Positions 12,173 through 23,608 of a DNA stretch of 64,000 bases are shown piece by piece. Under the pieces are notes generated by a model, which saw only the letters and a list, made by a program, of their open reading frames with translations, did no database searches and was not told where the DNA came from. The stretch covers positions 93,920,748 through 93,984,747 of the forward strand of contig CM056742.1 of the NCBI GenBank assembly GCA_029851415.1. Reading direction: 5' to 3'. Numbering within the stretch: the stretch's first letter is position 1; each line of letters begins with the position of its first letter. Position numbers and translations under genes: made by a program. The stretch comes from Eretmocerus hayati. Lineage: Eukaryota > Arthropoda > Insecta > Hymenoptera > Aphelinidae.

Positions 12173-12724
12173 ATATATTACTTCACCTACTCTTTCTACT
12201 TCAAAACCATCACTTATCATACTTTCTATTGCTTTCAGCTTGCAGCGTTCTTCCCATCTTTCTTCTGCACCTTTGAACTCTTCCACAATAAACTCCTTTC
12301 CACCTGTTGTTTCCATTGTTTCCATTATCTTGCGTATAACGTCTGGGTTAGCTGATTTCAGTACCCAGGCGTTGTTTCTTTGCACTGCATCTTTCTTTGC
12401 TAGACTTTCTATCCACCATTCTTCCCTGTTCACGTTGCAGTCAATTTTTTCCATTCCCCATTGCTCCACCCTCTTTCCTCTGTATGCCACTCCTCTTCTC
12501 ATCACTGCTGCTCTTATCTCTTGCCTCCTTTGATACTCAGCTTCATACTCTTCTGTGCTCATTTCACTTCCACTGCTACTTGTTGCGTTTTCTAACCTCT
12601 CTGCTTCCATTTTCTTCAGTCTTCTCTGTAGTTCTCTATTGGCTTCCTGTGTTCGCCGTAAGTTTCCTTCTGCCCTTTGTCTTCTCCTTCTTCCCTCTAC
12701 TAGGGCTTCTCTATAGTTTTCCAT
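12173..12724 (-). CDS. Downstream LINE-1 frame of unknown function, cut by the foldback insertion
   Basis: About 183 codons of LINE sequence beginning 168 bp past the ORF2 stop. The product is basic then acidic: an Arg-rich helical start, a Ser/Glu patch near residues 45-60 and a conserved-looking Trp-containing centre. It resembles no family I recognise. The frame is open right up to 12173, where the GAGTCATTC foldback is inserted, and can continue in the 3' LINE fragment below 5631. It could be a third ORF, a detached ORF2 tail or a captured gene. Confidence 0.5.
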
Positions 12725-12891
12725 CTTTGTGGTGGAGTTTGCGTTTGCTTTACGGCGTGGGCTCTTTCTTATAATATCTCCTCCACGTGTGGCGGCAGCC
12801 GTCTGCTGTGTCTCCGCGTGCTTTCTCGCGTTCCTGTTCCTGCATTCCTGTTCCAGTTCCTATTCCTCTCTCCTGCTTATTCAGACTTCTG

Positions 12892-13122
12892 CTATCTGTT
12901 TACATCTTGCGTGTCCATCCTTTTTCTTTTCCATTCTATTTCTTTTAGCCATCCTACTTTCCTCCAGTCGCCCTTTAGAATTTCCATCCAGCCACTTCCC
13001 TTTTTTGTTGCCTCACATTCCTCAAATACATGTCTCATGGTTTTTCTCTCTTCTTTACATATTCTACAGATTTTGTTCTCTACTTCTACCCAGTATTCGT
13101 TCCTTCTTGCCTCATTACCCAA
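12892..13122 (-). pseudogene. LINE-1 ORF2 C-terminal CCHC zinc knuckle
   Basis: 76 codons containing CRICKEERKTMRHVFEEC, a C-x2-C-x8-H-x4-C zinc knuckle as found at the ORF2 C-terminus of several insect LINE groups. It lies in a different frame from 13086-13658 but in the correct position. The stop at 12892 is likely the natural end of ORF2. Confidence 0.7.
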
Positions 13123-13658
13123 TCTGAATCTTGCGATGGTCTGATGTTCTTCTTGATGGAGGTTGTGGTTGAGTGGACGTAACCTGTGGTTCTACTGTCA
13201 ATTAGCCATTCTTCTAGTTCCTCGCAGTACTTGGAGTTTCTCACCTTGCTTAAAGCGTTCTGTTTGTCCTGGTCCTTTTTGCTCTGTTCTAATATTTTAT
13301 ATCTCTCTTTTCTGTCTTCAATCCTTGTTACCAATTCATTTTCCGCCCAGCCTTTGTCATTGAACCATTTTTCCCTCGTTTCTTTCAATCTTTTATCAGC
13401 TTTACCTTCTTTGAGTTCTCTCCAGAGTTCTTTCCTGATGCTACCATCCACCTCCTCTTCTAATTTTTCTTCATATTTCAGGCACCTAGTTCCTGTTTTT
13501 ACTGCCAGCTTGTTCCTGCCGACCTCATTCAAAATGAGGTAGTTTGGTGTGTGCCTCTGTATCTTCAGTACCCTTTTAATGTATTTCGTCTGTACATTCT
13601 CTATCTCCTTCCATTCTTTCCAGCCCCAGATTTCCACACCGTATGAGAGTATGCTCAC
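13086..13658 (-). pseudogene. LINE-1 ORF2, thumb/C-terminal region
   Basis: 190 codons in another frame, joining the RT core. SYGVEIWGWKEWKEIENVQ followed by TPNYLILNEVGR is the family-typical segment after the RT thumb, and LINE-2 has the matching YGVEIWGWEE and TPRYLIYEE. The rest is charged and helical, without catalytic motifs. The final ~20 residues are probably out of frame. Confidence 0.7.
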
Positions 13659-14715
13659 TATGAGTGTCCAGCAGTTTCATCCTCTTATCCCATTCGTTTT
13701 TGAAAAGTCTCTCTCCCATGCTCCATACTTTCCCTAGTGCTGCGTTTGCTTTCTTCGTGATATATCTAATGTGGCTTTCGTCTTCGTTGTTTCTTTTTAG
13801 TACATATCCTGAGTATCTGAATTCTTTCACCTGTTCTATTTCCTGTCCTTCTAGTATAAAACTGTATTTCTTCTGTCTGCCTTTTCCTTTTCTGCATATC
13901 ATAATCTTCGTTTTCTTCACGTTGATCTCTAGGCCTTTTTCTTTGACGTACTTTCCTGCCTTTCTTAGAAGTTCTTTCAGGCCTTCCTCATTGTTTGCTA
14001 TCAGGCATATGTCGCCTGCGTAGCTTATACCCCATATTTTTAGGATTTTCCCTATTCTGCTTCCGCCTTCTTGTACTTTTTCCATCTTTCCGAATAAATC
14101 TACAAGACCAATGTTGAATAGTATCGGGCTTAATGGACAGCCCTGTCTGACGCCTTCTGTGGTGTAGAATCCCCCTATTACTTCGCCCTTTATTCCAATT
14201 TCACATTTTGTTTCTTCGTAGATCTCTTCTATTCTCGTTCTTAGTTGTTCGCTTACCTTTAACCTCTGTAGGTTCTTCCATATGCATTCTCTTTTCATCT
14301 CATCGAAGGCTCCTTTTAGATCTATGAATAGTAAAAATGCCTTGCCTTTCTCCTTCTCAATTTCTTTTCCGATTAATCTCTTTAGGGTGTATATTGCGTC
14401 TATTGTACCTCTCCCTTTTCTAAATCCCATCTGTTCATCCCTTAGCTTGCCTCCACTTTCCAGTTCTCTTTCCAACCTGTTTCTAATTATTTCAGCGTAG
14501 ATTTCATATGCTGTGTCCATCATAGTCAGACCTCTATGGTTGCCTGTCTCCTTTTCGTCACCTCCTTTGTGTATGGGTATAACTTTTCCTCTTTTCCATT
14601 CCTCCGGGAATTCTCCCTCCATCCATACTTTGTTAAGGATCCCTTTTAGCTCTTCTCTTGTTTCTCCTGTGGTGTATATCCATGCTTCATTCTTCATTCC
14701 CTCCGGCCATTTCAA
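13576..14715 (-). pseudogene. LINE-1 reverse transcriptase core, catalytic site mutated
   Basis: 379 codons with ordered RT motifs: the fingers region GNHRGLTMMDTAYEIYAEII, FRKGRGTIDAIYTL, the motif A context LLFIDLKGAFDEM, GVRQGCPLSPILFN and motif C. Motif C reads SYAGDICLIA instead of YADD: the codon at 14014-14016 is GGC (Gly) where Asp is required for metal binding. This alone should abolish polymerase activity. The frame ends in a frameshift near 13660 and continues in the next feature. Confidence 0.85.
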
Positions 14716-15052
14716 TTTCTTCCGTGGTTATTTCGCCTTCCTCTTCCCATTTCTTTTTTTCTTTTATTCGTGCCTTCCTTGGTTTTTCGTCATGGACCCT
14801 GGATTGCTCCTTAAAGTGTGCCAGCCATTCTTCATTTGTGATATTCTTATCCAGCCCCTCTCTCTTTTTCTTCTTGCCATTCATCATCTTCCAGAATTTC
14901 TTTTCGGATTTGTCCTTCAGCATTTCTTCTATTTGCCTTTCGCTCTCTTCCCTTTTCTTTCTCTCAATCAGCTTTCTGTACTCGTTTCTACTTGCGTAGT
15001 AATCCCTCCCTCTTGCTTTGTCTTCTCTCACTTTATGGAATAATTCCAACAC
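14687..15052 (-). pseudogene. LINE-1 ORF2 linker between endonuclease and reverse transcriptase
   Basis: 121 codons, very rich in Lys, Glu and Arg, predicted helical. This is the usual spacer between the two ORF2 domains. It lies in a frame different from both neighbours, so at least two indels separate it from them. No catalytic motif. Confidence 0.6.
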
Positions 15053-15191
15053 TTCCTCTTTCTTCTTCCAGCATTCTTAATCCCACCAGGTTTGTGAGTC
15101 TGTGATTCTTTCTTCTATCTGTTTCACGGATGTCGCTTGTTTTATTCTGATCTTTAGGTCTGCCCATTCACCGCTCCTTGTCCATTTTTTT

Positions 15192-16058
15192 TTACTCTTG
15201 TATGTAATTCTCTCTTGCTTCTTCATCCCACATCTGTATAGTTCTGCTGGTTTTCGAGCTCTTTCCTATTTCCTCACTGAGGGTGATTTCTAGTGGCAAA
15301 TGGTCCGATTTTGTTTTCGCTCCTATTTCCATTTTCTCTATTTTTTCCATACCTTCCATGTTGGCGATGGCGTAGTCAATTACCGTGTTTCGTCTGGCTC
15401 CTATGTACGTATATTTCCCTTCTTCGTCTCCGCTGATTCCTCCGTTGAGTATGATAAGTCCCACCTGTTCCAGCTTTTTCAGCATTTTTTGTCCTTCTGT
15501 ATTTTCCACTGTGTCCTTGGAGTTCCTTCTTTTTCCTGGAATGTCGCTGCCTCCCTCTCCCCCAGTCCTTGCATTCATGTCCCCCAGAATCAGTATGTTT
15601 CTCCCTGCCTGGTCTTCAACCTGATCTTCTATACACCTCCAGTTGTCTTCTTCCACCTTGTTCATATACGTCAAAATGATGCTCCATTTTTCTTTCCTGG
15701 TGTTCACCTTACAGTTTAGTGTCTCATCATTCAGTCTTTCTATTTTTGCTTTCAGCTCTTTTTTGGTTGCTAGTAACATGCCTCCGCTAGCTCTACCCTT
15801 TTTGTTCTGTCTCTTTGCCTCAATCATGGTTATGTCATATTCCCATATTTTGATCCTTATACCTGTCTCCTCCTTTCCTTCCAGCCAAGTTTCTGCTAAG
15901 AAAATGACCTCAAATTCTTTCAAATATCCCCATGCTTTGTGGCTGATGTTTTTGGCCCCCGCTGTGTTCCATGCTATAATCTTCATTTTTTTCTCTGCTG
16001 CTTGCTTCTGTCCTCTTCCACTCCTTGCCTGTTTGAAAGGGTTTGTTCTCCCTTTCAT
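15192..16058 (-). CDS. LINE-1 ORF2 apurinic-type endonuclease domain
   Basis: 288 codons with the exonuclease/endonuclease/phosphatase fold. Catalytic motifs in order: IAWNTAG (Asn31), AETW (Glu56), GDMNAR (Asp160, Asn162), IDYAIAN (Asp228) and SDHLPLE (Asp252, His253). In active LINEs this domain nicks target DNA to start target-primed reverse transcription. All these key residues are present, so the domain itself looks intact. The frame is broken before the reverse transcriptase, so no complete ORF2 protein can be made. True translation probably starts downstream of the first ATG, near MKIIAWN. Confidence 0.85.
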   Translation of the reverse strand: MKGRTNPFKQARSGRGQKQAAEKKMKIIAWNTAGAKNISHKAWGYLKEFEVIFLAETWLEGKEETGIRIKIWEYDITMIEAKRQNKKGRASGGMLLATKKELKAKIERLNDETLNCKVNTRKEKWSIILTYMNKVEEDNWRCIEDQVEDQAGRNILILGDMNARTGGEGGSDIPGKRRNSKDTVENTEGQKMLKKLEQVGLIILNGGISGDEEGKYTYIGARRNTVIDYAIANMEGMEKIEKMEIGAKTKSDHLPLEITLSEEIGKSSKTSRTIQMWDEEARENYIQE

Positions 16059-16458
16059 TCCATCTCCATATTATGCCGTCTATTATTGCGTGAGTGTCTC
16101 TCACCAGCGTTTTCTTCCCTTTTCCTGCTTGTTCCTTGGCAAATCCTACTAGTTTCCTTCTTATTTCTCTCTCTTGCATTGTTAGGTCTTTCTCAATGAA
16201 CACATCTGTTCCTTTCAGTTTACTTTTGTTGGTCATGATCTCTTTCCATTTTTTGCTGCTTTTACATTCTATACCAATCATCTCTTTTTTTGGGCTTCTC
16301 ATTTTCCAAGCTCTGATGACTTTGCAGGAGACCTGCAGTTGCTCTTCTAGCCATTTCTCTACTCTTTCTTTCAATCTTGTTTGTTCCATCCTCTTGCCAA
16401 TTATTACTACATTATTCCTCTTTGCCCTTCTTCCATTCTCTTCTAGCCTTCTTTTCAA
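15910..16458 (-). pseudogene. LINE-1 ORF1, C-terminal RRM-like part
   Basis: 182 codons. After a basic start, RNNVVIIG resembles the first strand of the RRM-like domain of L1-type ORF1 proteins (Transposase_22 family), followed by a helix and further strands. A segment near residues 70-115 (KGTDVFIEKDLTMQERE) matches the equivalent segment of LINE-2 ORF1. It overlaps the start of the endonuclease frame. No zinc knuckle is visible. It is frameshifted relative to the upstream coiled-coil segment. Confidence 0.65.
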
Positions 16459-16556
16459 CTCTCTCCATTCTGGGTTGGATTGGGCTTGATGCCCTCCTGT
16501 TGTGTATGTACCCCCTTCTTCTGGTAGGAGTCCTTCCAGATGTTCTAATCTTTCTT

Positions 16557-17120
16557 CTATTTCTTTTTGGGCGTCTCCTCTCTCTCTCTTTCCTTGATCT
16601 CTAGGTTTGTAATTCTTTTGTCCATTTCTTCTGCTCTTCTCTCATTTTCTGTTTTTAATTCCTTTATCAATGTGTCCATTCTGCCCATCATCTTTCCTTC
16701 CATATTTTTCATGTCTTCATGCATGCTACTTATAAGCTTCGTTAATTCCTCCATATCTTCTATGTCCTTTTGTTGTTCCTCTTCTGTTTGTTTCTGGTCT
16801 TTGTAAATGTCTTTCTCTCGTGCAAATTCCCTTCCTGCGTTAGACTTGACTATGTATTTCTTTTTAACTATTGTATCAACCTTGCTTTCAGGTGACCTTT
16901 CCTGCTCTTTCCTTTTGCCACTCGTTTTTACCTGCATATAACTTAGAATGTCCTTGCTGCTTGCCCCTAGGGATGCAACTCTCCTTCTTGTGAATTTTGG
17001 GCTGTTTGTTGGGCTCGTATCCGCGCTAAACACTACCTCGCGCCACACTTTTCGCACCGCCACGTGCCTTCCTAACCTCACTTTCCCCGAGGGTGGTGGG
17101 AGTCTCGATTTTATTTCCAC
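16557..17120 (-). pseudogene. LINE-1 ORF1, N-terminal part (coiled coil)
   Basis: 187 codons from the first ATG after the 5' leader. It begins with a basic, proline-containing head followed from about residue 95 by a highly charged heptad-like coiled coil (Glu, Lys, Met rich), as in LINE ORF1 proteins that trimerise and coat the RNA. The frame breaks at 16557. The natural continuation lies in another frame at 15910-16458, so an indel has split ORF1. Role inferred from position and composition. Confidence 0.65.
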
Positions 17121-17305
17121 CTCCTGTTATTCTCACTGTTTTTATTACTCAATTTGTTTCTTACACCTTCCTTCGTTGAACTCTATCTTTCCTACGTTTG
17201 GTCTTTAATTCTATCCTTTTGTTTGACTATTTTAAATTCACTGCGTGCGTTATACGTCTATATGCCATAGCGGCCATTTTGAAGCTCCATGTCCAATATA
17301 TATAT

Positions 17306-18856
17306 ATAGTTTCCTGATGATGATCATTCCTTGAGATAGAATCTGATCAGGAGTTGTAGGCCGAATTATGGTATCAAAAACCATACCACGAGCATACGCC
17401 AAGTGTTTTAATTGACCGGGGGATCGAGCAATATCATACTGATTGAAATCTCGATTTGCTGGCGCTGTAATCACAATTCTCGAGCACGAATTCGAGATCG
17501 AACAACTTCGAAATCGTATTTCGTGTTGCGTGGATGGTTACGAGGGCGGAGGTGCGAATTGACCCAGATCGCAGTTCGCAAGTTAAGCAAGGTTGTGTTT
17601 TGAGTGTTTTGGTATCGCTAAGCACGAATTTGAGATCACACAGCTCCCGAATCGTGTTGCATGGGTGGCTGCGAGAGCAAGGACGCATGTTGAACTAGAT
17701 CGAGCTGGAAAAGTCGGGCAGGGTCTTTGATATTTCGTAATTACTGGGCACAAATATCACATCACCCAGTCTCGGAACTGTATTGGGTAGGCGGCTGTGA
17801 TGGTGTTTTCGATATAGTCTCCTGATGATGATTATTCCCGGAGATAGAATCTGATCAGGAGTTGTAGGCCGAATTATGGCATCAAAAATACCACGAGCAC
17901 GCGCTGAGTGTCTTCATTGACCGAGGGATCGAGAAATATCCTACTGATCGAAGTTCCGCTTCGCTGGCGCTGTAATCACAATCCTCGATTACGGAATAGA
18001 CCACAAATCGTTTCGGGCGTGAATCTAAGAGAGGGTGGTGACAGTCAGGAGATTCGACAGCTGAATTTCTATTCTGGCTAATTCTACAGGCAGAATCTTA
18101 TTTCATCCTGCCAGAATCATAACTACCATACGACGACCATGACCATAGCGTTATTTGATAGCAGCGAGATCGGGTGATGACTTAGCGAGTGTGATTTTAA
18201 AATCTGAGCTCTGTGTTCAAAAATCTTGATAAGCAGTCGATTCTCATAGATTGACAGGCGTGAATATAGATCTTAATAGTAGCAGGGAGGAGACTCGAGT
18301 GTTCTCTCGACGAACCCGAACATCTCCACGGAATGACTCCGATCTCGAGTTGTGGAGAGACTTACGGTATCCGGTTCGCATATTACGAGCCCAACCCGAC
18401 TGTGTTTGTTGGATGGAACATCTAGCAATATCCTAGTGATTGAAACTCTGATCCTTTAGCTTTGTGATCACAATTCTCAATGACGGAATGGACTACAAAT
18501 CGTTTCGGGCAAGTATCCACCAGAGGGTGGTGGATGCAAGGATATTCGAGCGTTGTATCTCTATTCTGACTGTTTCCACAAGATAGATCTGATGTCATGT
18601 ACCGAGAAGTATGGTGACCATACAACCGCCCAGAACGAACACGTGATTCAATAGCCAAGGGATCGGGAGATATCTTAGGACGTGCAACTCAAATCTCAGC
18701 TTTGTGATCAGAAATCTTGAGAAGCCGTATATTCTCATGGATTCTTGGCCGTGAATCTACTACTCGATAGTAACGGGTAGAAGATTTGAGCGTTCTCTTG
18801 CTGAACCTGGCCATCCCCACGGGTTGAATCCGATCCCTTGTAGTAGGATGACCTAC
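17306..18856. repeat. Left arm of the giant inverted repeat, inner part
   Basis: Contains a block with TCCTGATGATGAT and GATAGAATCTGATCAGGAG twice (17311 on and 17820 on), separated by ~150-bp units (17475-17810). Its complement is at about 21780-22500. No coding region is supported. Short frames are by-products. Confidence 0.65.
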
Positions 18857-20522
18857 GAGTAATTCCACGCAAAACAGACCGACGAAAAAAGGTCATGTCT
18901 CGGATCTTTTTCCAAGTATTTTCAATCGATTCTATGATCCAAAACATGCACTCCAACCTTACTATGAGGTCCAGAAAAAATTTTTTGGGCCCATGGCGAG
19001 AATTTTTGAGAATGATTTAAAATCCTGTTTCCCGTAATTCCAGCAACTTTTTTCCACTAAAACGCGATTAAGTTGAGTTTGTTCGCAAATAGAGACACGC
19101 GGTTCACGGCATTCGAAAGGTCTCCAAGAAACCTATCGAAATGCATTTCTAGAACTTGATTTTGAGATTACGTACACTATTGTCGAGCAAAAAGTCGAAA
19201 AACACGAAAACATTGATTCTCGAAAAGCCATTCTTTTTATTTCTGAAAGTTTGATATTCGATGTAAAATTTTGTGCCCTTGCAGAAAAAAATGGTCCGAA
19301 ACACTTTTTTTTGAGTCCTAAAGTCTATTCTTGCTATTTTTCTCAAATCAGTTTTTCAGGCGATGGGAAATCGTTTATTCCGTGCGCATGCGCAGGAATT
19401 TGGGTTCTTGAAACCCATTGCATCAGAAAGCCAAGAAAATTTCCTTTGAAATGACCACTTGACAGAGTCAATTCTATCAATTGAGACCGAAGCTACAACG
19501 TGCAGAAGACCACTGAATGTCGGCAACGACCGAGAGGAAGTCGAAGACAGCAGTGACTGAGATCCGCGGACGATGGCCTTTGCCTATCGATGCACTCGGG
19601 CTGAAGCTTCATCTCTCATACGTTGTTGCTCCGAGCCAAATTGATGGAATTGACTTTGTCAAGTGACCATTTTGAAGGAAATTTTCTTGGCTTTCTAATG
19701 GAATTGGTTTCAAGAACGCAAATTCTTGCGCATGCGCAGAAAACACACGATTTCCCATCGCTTGAAGAACTGATTTGTGAAAAATAGCAAAAATAGAGTC
19801 GAAGACAGCAGTGACTGAGATCCGCGGACGATGGCCTTTGCCTATCGATGCACTCGGGCTGAAGCTTCATCTCTCATACGTTGTAGCTCCGAGCCAAATT
19901 GATGGAATTGACTTTGTCAAGTGGCCATTTTGAAGGAAATTTTCTTGGCTTTCTAATGGAATTGGTTTCAAGAACGCAAATTCTTGCGCATGCGCAGAAA
20001 TTACACGATTTCCCATCGCTTGAAGAACTGATTTGTGAAAAATAGCAAAAATAGGCTTTAGGACTCCAAAAAATGGTCGGGACTATTTTTTTCTGAAAGA
20101 GCACATAATTTTACATCAAATAACAAATTTTCAGGGATCAGAAAAGATGGCTCTCCGAGAAATCAATGTTTTTGTGTTTTTCGACTTTTCACTCGACAAT
20201 AGTGTACGTAACCTCAAAATCAAGTTCTAAGGATACATTTCGATAGATTTTTTGAAGATCTTCTGAATGCCGTAAACCGCGTGTCTCTATCTGCAAGCAA
20301 ACTCAACTTCTTTGCGTTTTAGTGGAAAAAAGTTGCTGGAATTATGAAAAAAAGGATTTTACATCATTTTCAAAAATTCTCGCCATGGGCCTAAAAAAAT
20401 TTTTCTGGACCTTATAGTCAGGTTGAAGTGCATGTTTTGGACCAAAGAATCGGTTAAAAATACTTAGACAAAGACCCGAGACATGACCCTTTTTCGTCGG
20501 TCTGTTTCGCGTGGAATTACTC
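18857..20522. mobile_element. Foldback element at the core of the giant repeat
   Basis: The left end GAGTAATTCCACGC and right end GCGTGGAATTACTC are inverted complements, and similarity continues inward (for example GACCGACGAAAAA near 18880 and its complement near 20495). The centre is near 19700. The centre of the surrounding inverted repeat lies elsewhere, so this is a separate insertion. There is no coding potential. Confidence 0.75.
19540..20055. repeat. 258-bp direct duplication within the foldback
   Basis: GTCGAAGACAGCAGTGACTG begins at 19540 and again at 19798, and the following ~258 bp repeat with few changes, including TTGCGCATGCGCAGAAA. It expands one arm of the foldback only. Confidence 0.8.
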
Positions 20523-22954
20523 TTACGTGATTCGGCCACCATACCACGAACCTAAGCCAAGTGTGTTCAGCGGTCAAAAGTTTGAGCAATATTCTAGGGC
20601 TGGTAATTACGATCCGCTAGCTATGTAATCACAATCCTCGATAACCGAATGGACTGCAAATCTTTTGTGAATCTAGGAAAGGGCGATGACAGCGAAGAGA
20701 TTCAAGCGTTGAATCTCTATTCTTGCCATTTTCACAAGCAGAATCTGATCTCATGTATCGAGCAGCATGGTGACCATACAACGGTCCAGAATAAATACGA
20801 GATCCAATCGCCTAGGGATCGGAAGATATCCCAGGTCGTTGGATTCTGAGATCTTCGCTCTGTGATCGAAAATGACGAGATGAAGTCGATTCTAATAGAT
20901 TGACGAGCGTGAATCTACCACTCTATGGGGGCGGGTAGGAGATTTGATTATCCCTTTACTGAATCTGGACATCCCCACAGATGGAATCTGATCCTAAGTC
21001 GTAGAATGACTCACATTAGATTCATCTCATTATGTTAGTTCGGAGCGCTCCGATCAGCACATTCGGATAAACCGGTTATCTGTCACCATACCTCGAGACT
21101 AAGCCAAGTGTGTCTGGTTGTAGAAAGATCAAGCAATATTCTAGAGATTGGAACTACGATCGTCCAGTTATGTGATCACAATTCTTGATATTGGAATAGA
21201 CTACGAATGTTTTCGGGCATAAATCTACGAGAGGACGGTGATTGCAAGAAGATTTGAGAGCTGAATCTCTATCCTGGCCGATTTTACTGGCAGGATTTCA
21301 TCGCATCCTGCAAGAAGCATGACTACCATACAACGACCGAGGCTAGAGTATGATTTTATAGCAGCTAGATTGGGTGATGATTCAGGGAGTATGATCCTGA
21401 AATTTTAGCTTTGTGATCAAAAATCTTGGGAAGGAGTCGGGGAGATTCTCGAGTTTTTTTTATCACAGAGCTAAGAAACCAGAATCGCACGTCCTGGAAT
21501 ATCTCCGGATCCCTAGGCTATTGGATCATGTGTTGATTTTGGACCGTTGTATGGTCATCATGCTTCTCGATACATGAGATCAGATTCTGCTTGTGATAAT
21601 GCCCAGAGTTGAGATTGAATGCTCAAATCCCCTTGCAGTCACCGACCTTTCGTAGATTGACGCCCGAGAACATTTGTAGTCTCTCCTGTTAGCAAGAGTT
21701 GTGATTGCATAGCTAGAGGATCGTAGTTTCTATCCCTAGGATGATGCTCGATCATTCGACCACCAAGCACACTTGGCTCAGTCTCGTGGTATGGTAACCG
21801 GATAATTTGAGTCTTCCCACTACTTGGGATCAGATTTCATCGGCGGGGATGCCCATATTCAGCAAGGAGTCACTTGAATCTCCTATCCGTCACTATCGAG
21901 TAACAGATTCACGCCTATGAATCTATGAGAATCGACTCCTTCTCGAGATTTTCCATCACGGAGATGAGATTCTAGAATCGTACTCTCAAGGACATCACCC
22001 GAACTCGCTGCCACCAAATCACGCTATGGTCATGGTCGTCGTATGGTAGTTATGATTCTGGCAGGATGAGATGAGATTCTGCCTGTAGAATTAGCCAGAA
22101 TAGGAATTCAGCTGTCGAATCTCCTGACTGTCACCACCCTCTCTTAGATTCACGCCCGAAACGATTTGTGGTCTATTCCGTAATCGAGGATTGTGATTAC
22201 AGCGCCAGCGAAGCGGAACTTCGATCAGTAGGATATTTCTCGATCCCTCGGTCAATGAAGACACTCAGCGCGTGCTCGTGGTATTTTTGATGCCATAATT
22301 CGGCCTACAACTCCTGATCAGATTCTATCTCCGGGAATAATCATCATCAGGAGACTATATCGAAAACACCATCACAGCCGCCTACCCAATACAGTTCCGA
22401 GACTGGGTGATGTGATATTTGTGCCCAGTAATTACGAAATATCAAAGACCCTGCCCGACTTTTCCAGCTCGATCTAGTTCAACATGCGTCCTTGCTCTCG
22501 CAGCCACCCATGCAACACGATTCGGGAGCTGTGTGATCTCAAATTCGTGCTTAGCGATACCAAAACACTCAAAACACAACCTTGCTTAACTTGCGAACTG
22601 CGATCTGGGTCAATTCGCACCTCCGCCCTCGTAACCATCCACGCAACACGAAATACGATTTCGAAGTTTTTCGATCTCGAATTCGTGCTTGGCGACTCCA
22701 AAATATCCCATATACATCGCTACTCGACTCCCGAACTTCGATCTCGATCAATTCGTGCCTTCACCCCCGCAACTACTCACGCATTACGATTTGAAGGCAG
22801 AGCGATGTGATTTTCGTGTTCAGCGACCTCGAAATACCTCAAAAACACCCCCCCCCCCCCACTCGACTTTTCGAGCTCGATCTTGATGGTTGCTTGCTTT
22901 CGACCCCGCAGCCTCCCACGTGACATGATCTCGAGGTATGGCAATTCGATCTCT
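20523..22954. repeat. Right arm of the giant inverted repeat
   Basis: Complement of the left arm. 21780-22360 matches 17820-18300 inverted, and 22370-22950 matches the ~150-bp units seen at 3160-3435, 4600-5200 and 17475-17810. A run of 13 C lies at 22848-22860. No gene. Confidence 0.65.
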
Positions 22955-23608
22955 ACATTCTTCGAAATCGTTTGGGCTGGCTAAGGACTGACACACGCCG
23001 GTTGTACTTTACAGCCCTCTTGATGTATGAAATTATCAACTTGAAAGAGCCAGGTTACTTAGCGGAGTTGTTTTCGAAGTACTATCCCAAATATCCTAAG
23101 CGGGGTGAAGCAAAAGATCAGGACCTTGTCACCTCTTTCTTGCGGACCGATACTGGGGGCGCTTCCTTTCAGATACAGGGAGCCAAACTTTGGGATTCTA
23201 TACCCCCCTCGATACGCTATATTCCATCCTTAGCGGCATTCAAGAAAGCACTTCGCGTCCATCTCTTACAGCAAGATCAATAGTTTTCGTATTGATAGAG
23301 AGTTCTCAACAAAACTTGCTATTTCAAGCACTTGTTGTGCAATATGTTTGCTAATAGTTATACTTGTACAAATTGACCTAATCTCCTCCGACCGTACTTC
23401 TGCTCATATGTACCTTCTGTGATACACACACGCCATGTGTGTCTAATTTGACACCTCGACCAAATTCTATGTAAAGACCTGTGATACACCATGTCACGTG
23501 AAAGACTGATAATATTATCGTTAATGGAGGTGTCCGAGAATGATATTATGTATTCAGATTCTTGTCATAAGACGAATCAAAACTATTCTGTTCTATTCTA
23601 TTATTTTC
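22955..23608 (+). mobile_element. 5'-truncated LINE tail
   Basis: Breaks the right arm of the giant repeat: flanking arm sequence resumes at about 23609 and matches 3175-3195 inverted. The only coding part is the end of a reverse transcriptase frame at its left side, followed by ~320 bp of 3' UTR. Ends are estimated from where arm homology stops, and no clean target duplication was found. Confidence 0.6.
22972..23283 (+). pseudogene. LINE reverse transcriptase C-terminus
   Basis: 103 codons. The order LGWLR..TDTRRLYF-ALLMYEII-...-FLRTDTGGASF-...-LWDSIPPSIRYIPSLAAFKKALRVHLL is the conserved tail of CR1/Jockey-like LINE ORF2 proteins. It ends at a natural stop (23281-23283). It has no catalytic part, so it is a truncated copy. 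It does not resemble LINE-1 or LINE-2 of this window and represents a third LINE family. Confidence 0.75.

Larger units (their letters stand above)
5221..17305 (-). mobile_element. LINE-1: complete non-LTR retrotransposon with target duplications, split by a foldback array
   Basis: A minus-strand LINE whose body is 5237-17289. TGTCCAATATATATAT occurs immediately outside both ends (5221-5236 and 17290-17305), a 16-bp target-site duplication. Reading on minus: short 5' leader (17121-17289), ORF1 (coiled coil plus RRM-like), ORF2 (APE endonuclease, reverse transcriptase, CCHC knuckle), a further downstream frame, then a 3' UTR ending at 5237. Everything from 5631 to 12172 is a later foldback insertion, so the LINE itself is about 5.5 kb. 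Frameshifts and a mutated polymerase site make it dead. The clade was not assigned. The APE domain and C-terminal CCHC resemble the R1/I/Loa groups. Confidence 0.85.

Noticed and set aside
12397..15293. Many long plus-strand frames rich in Phe, Ser and Leu, like membrane proteins
   Set aside because: Antisense of the purine-rich LINE-1 coding strand. The minus strand carries the recognisable RT and endonuclease motifs.
22972..23283. Part of LINE-1 or LINE-2
   Set aside because: Its C-terminal RT tail type is different from both, so it represents another LINE family.
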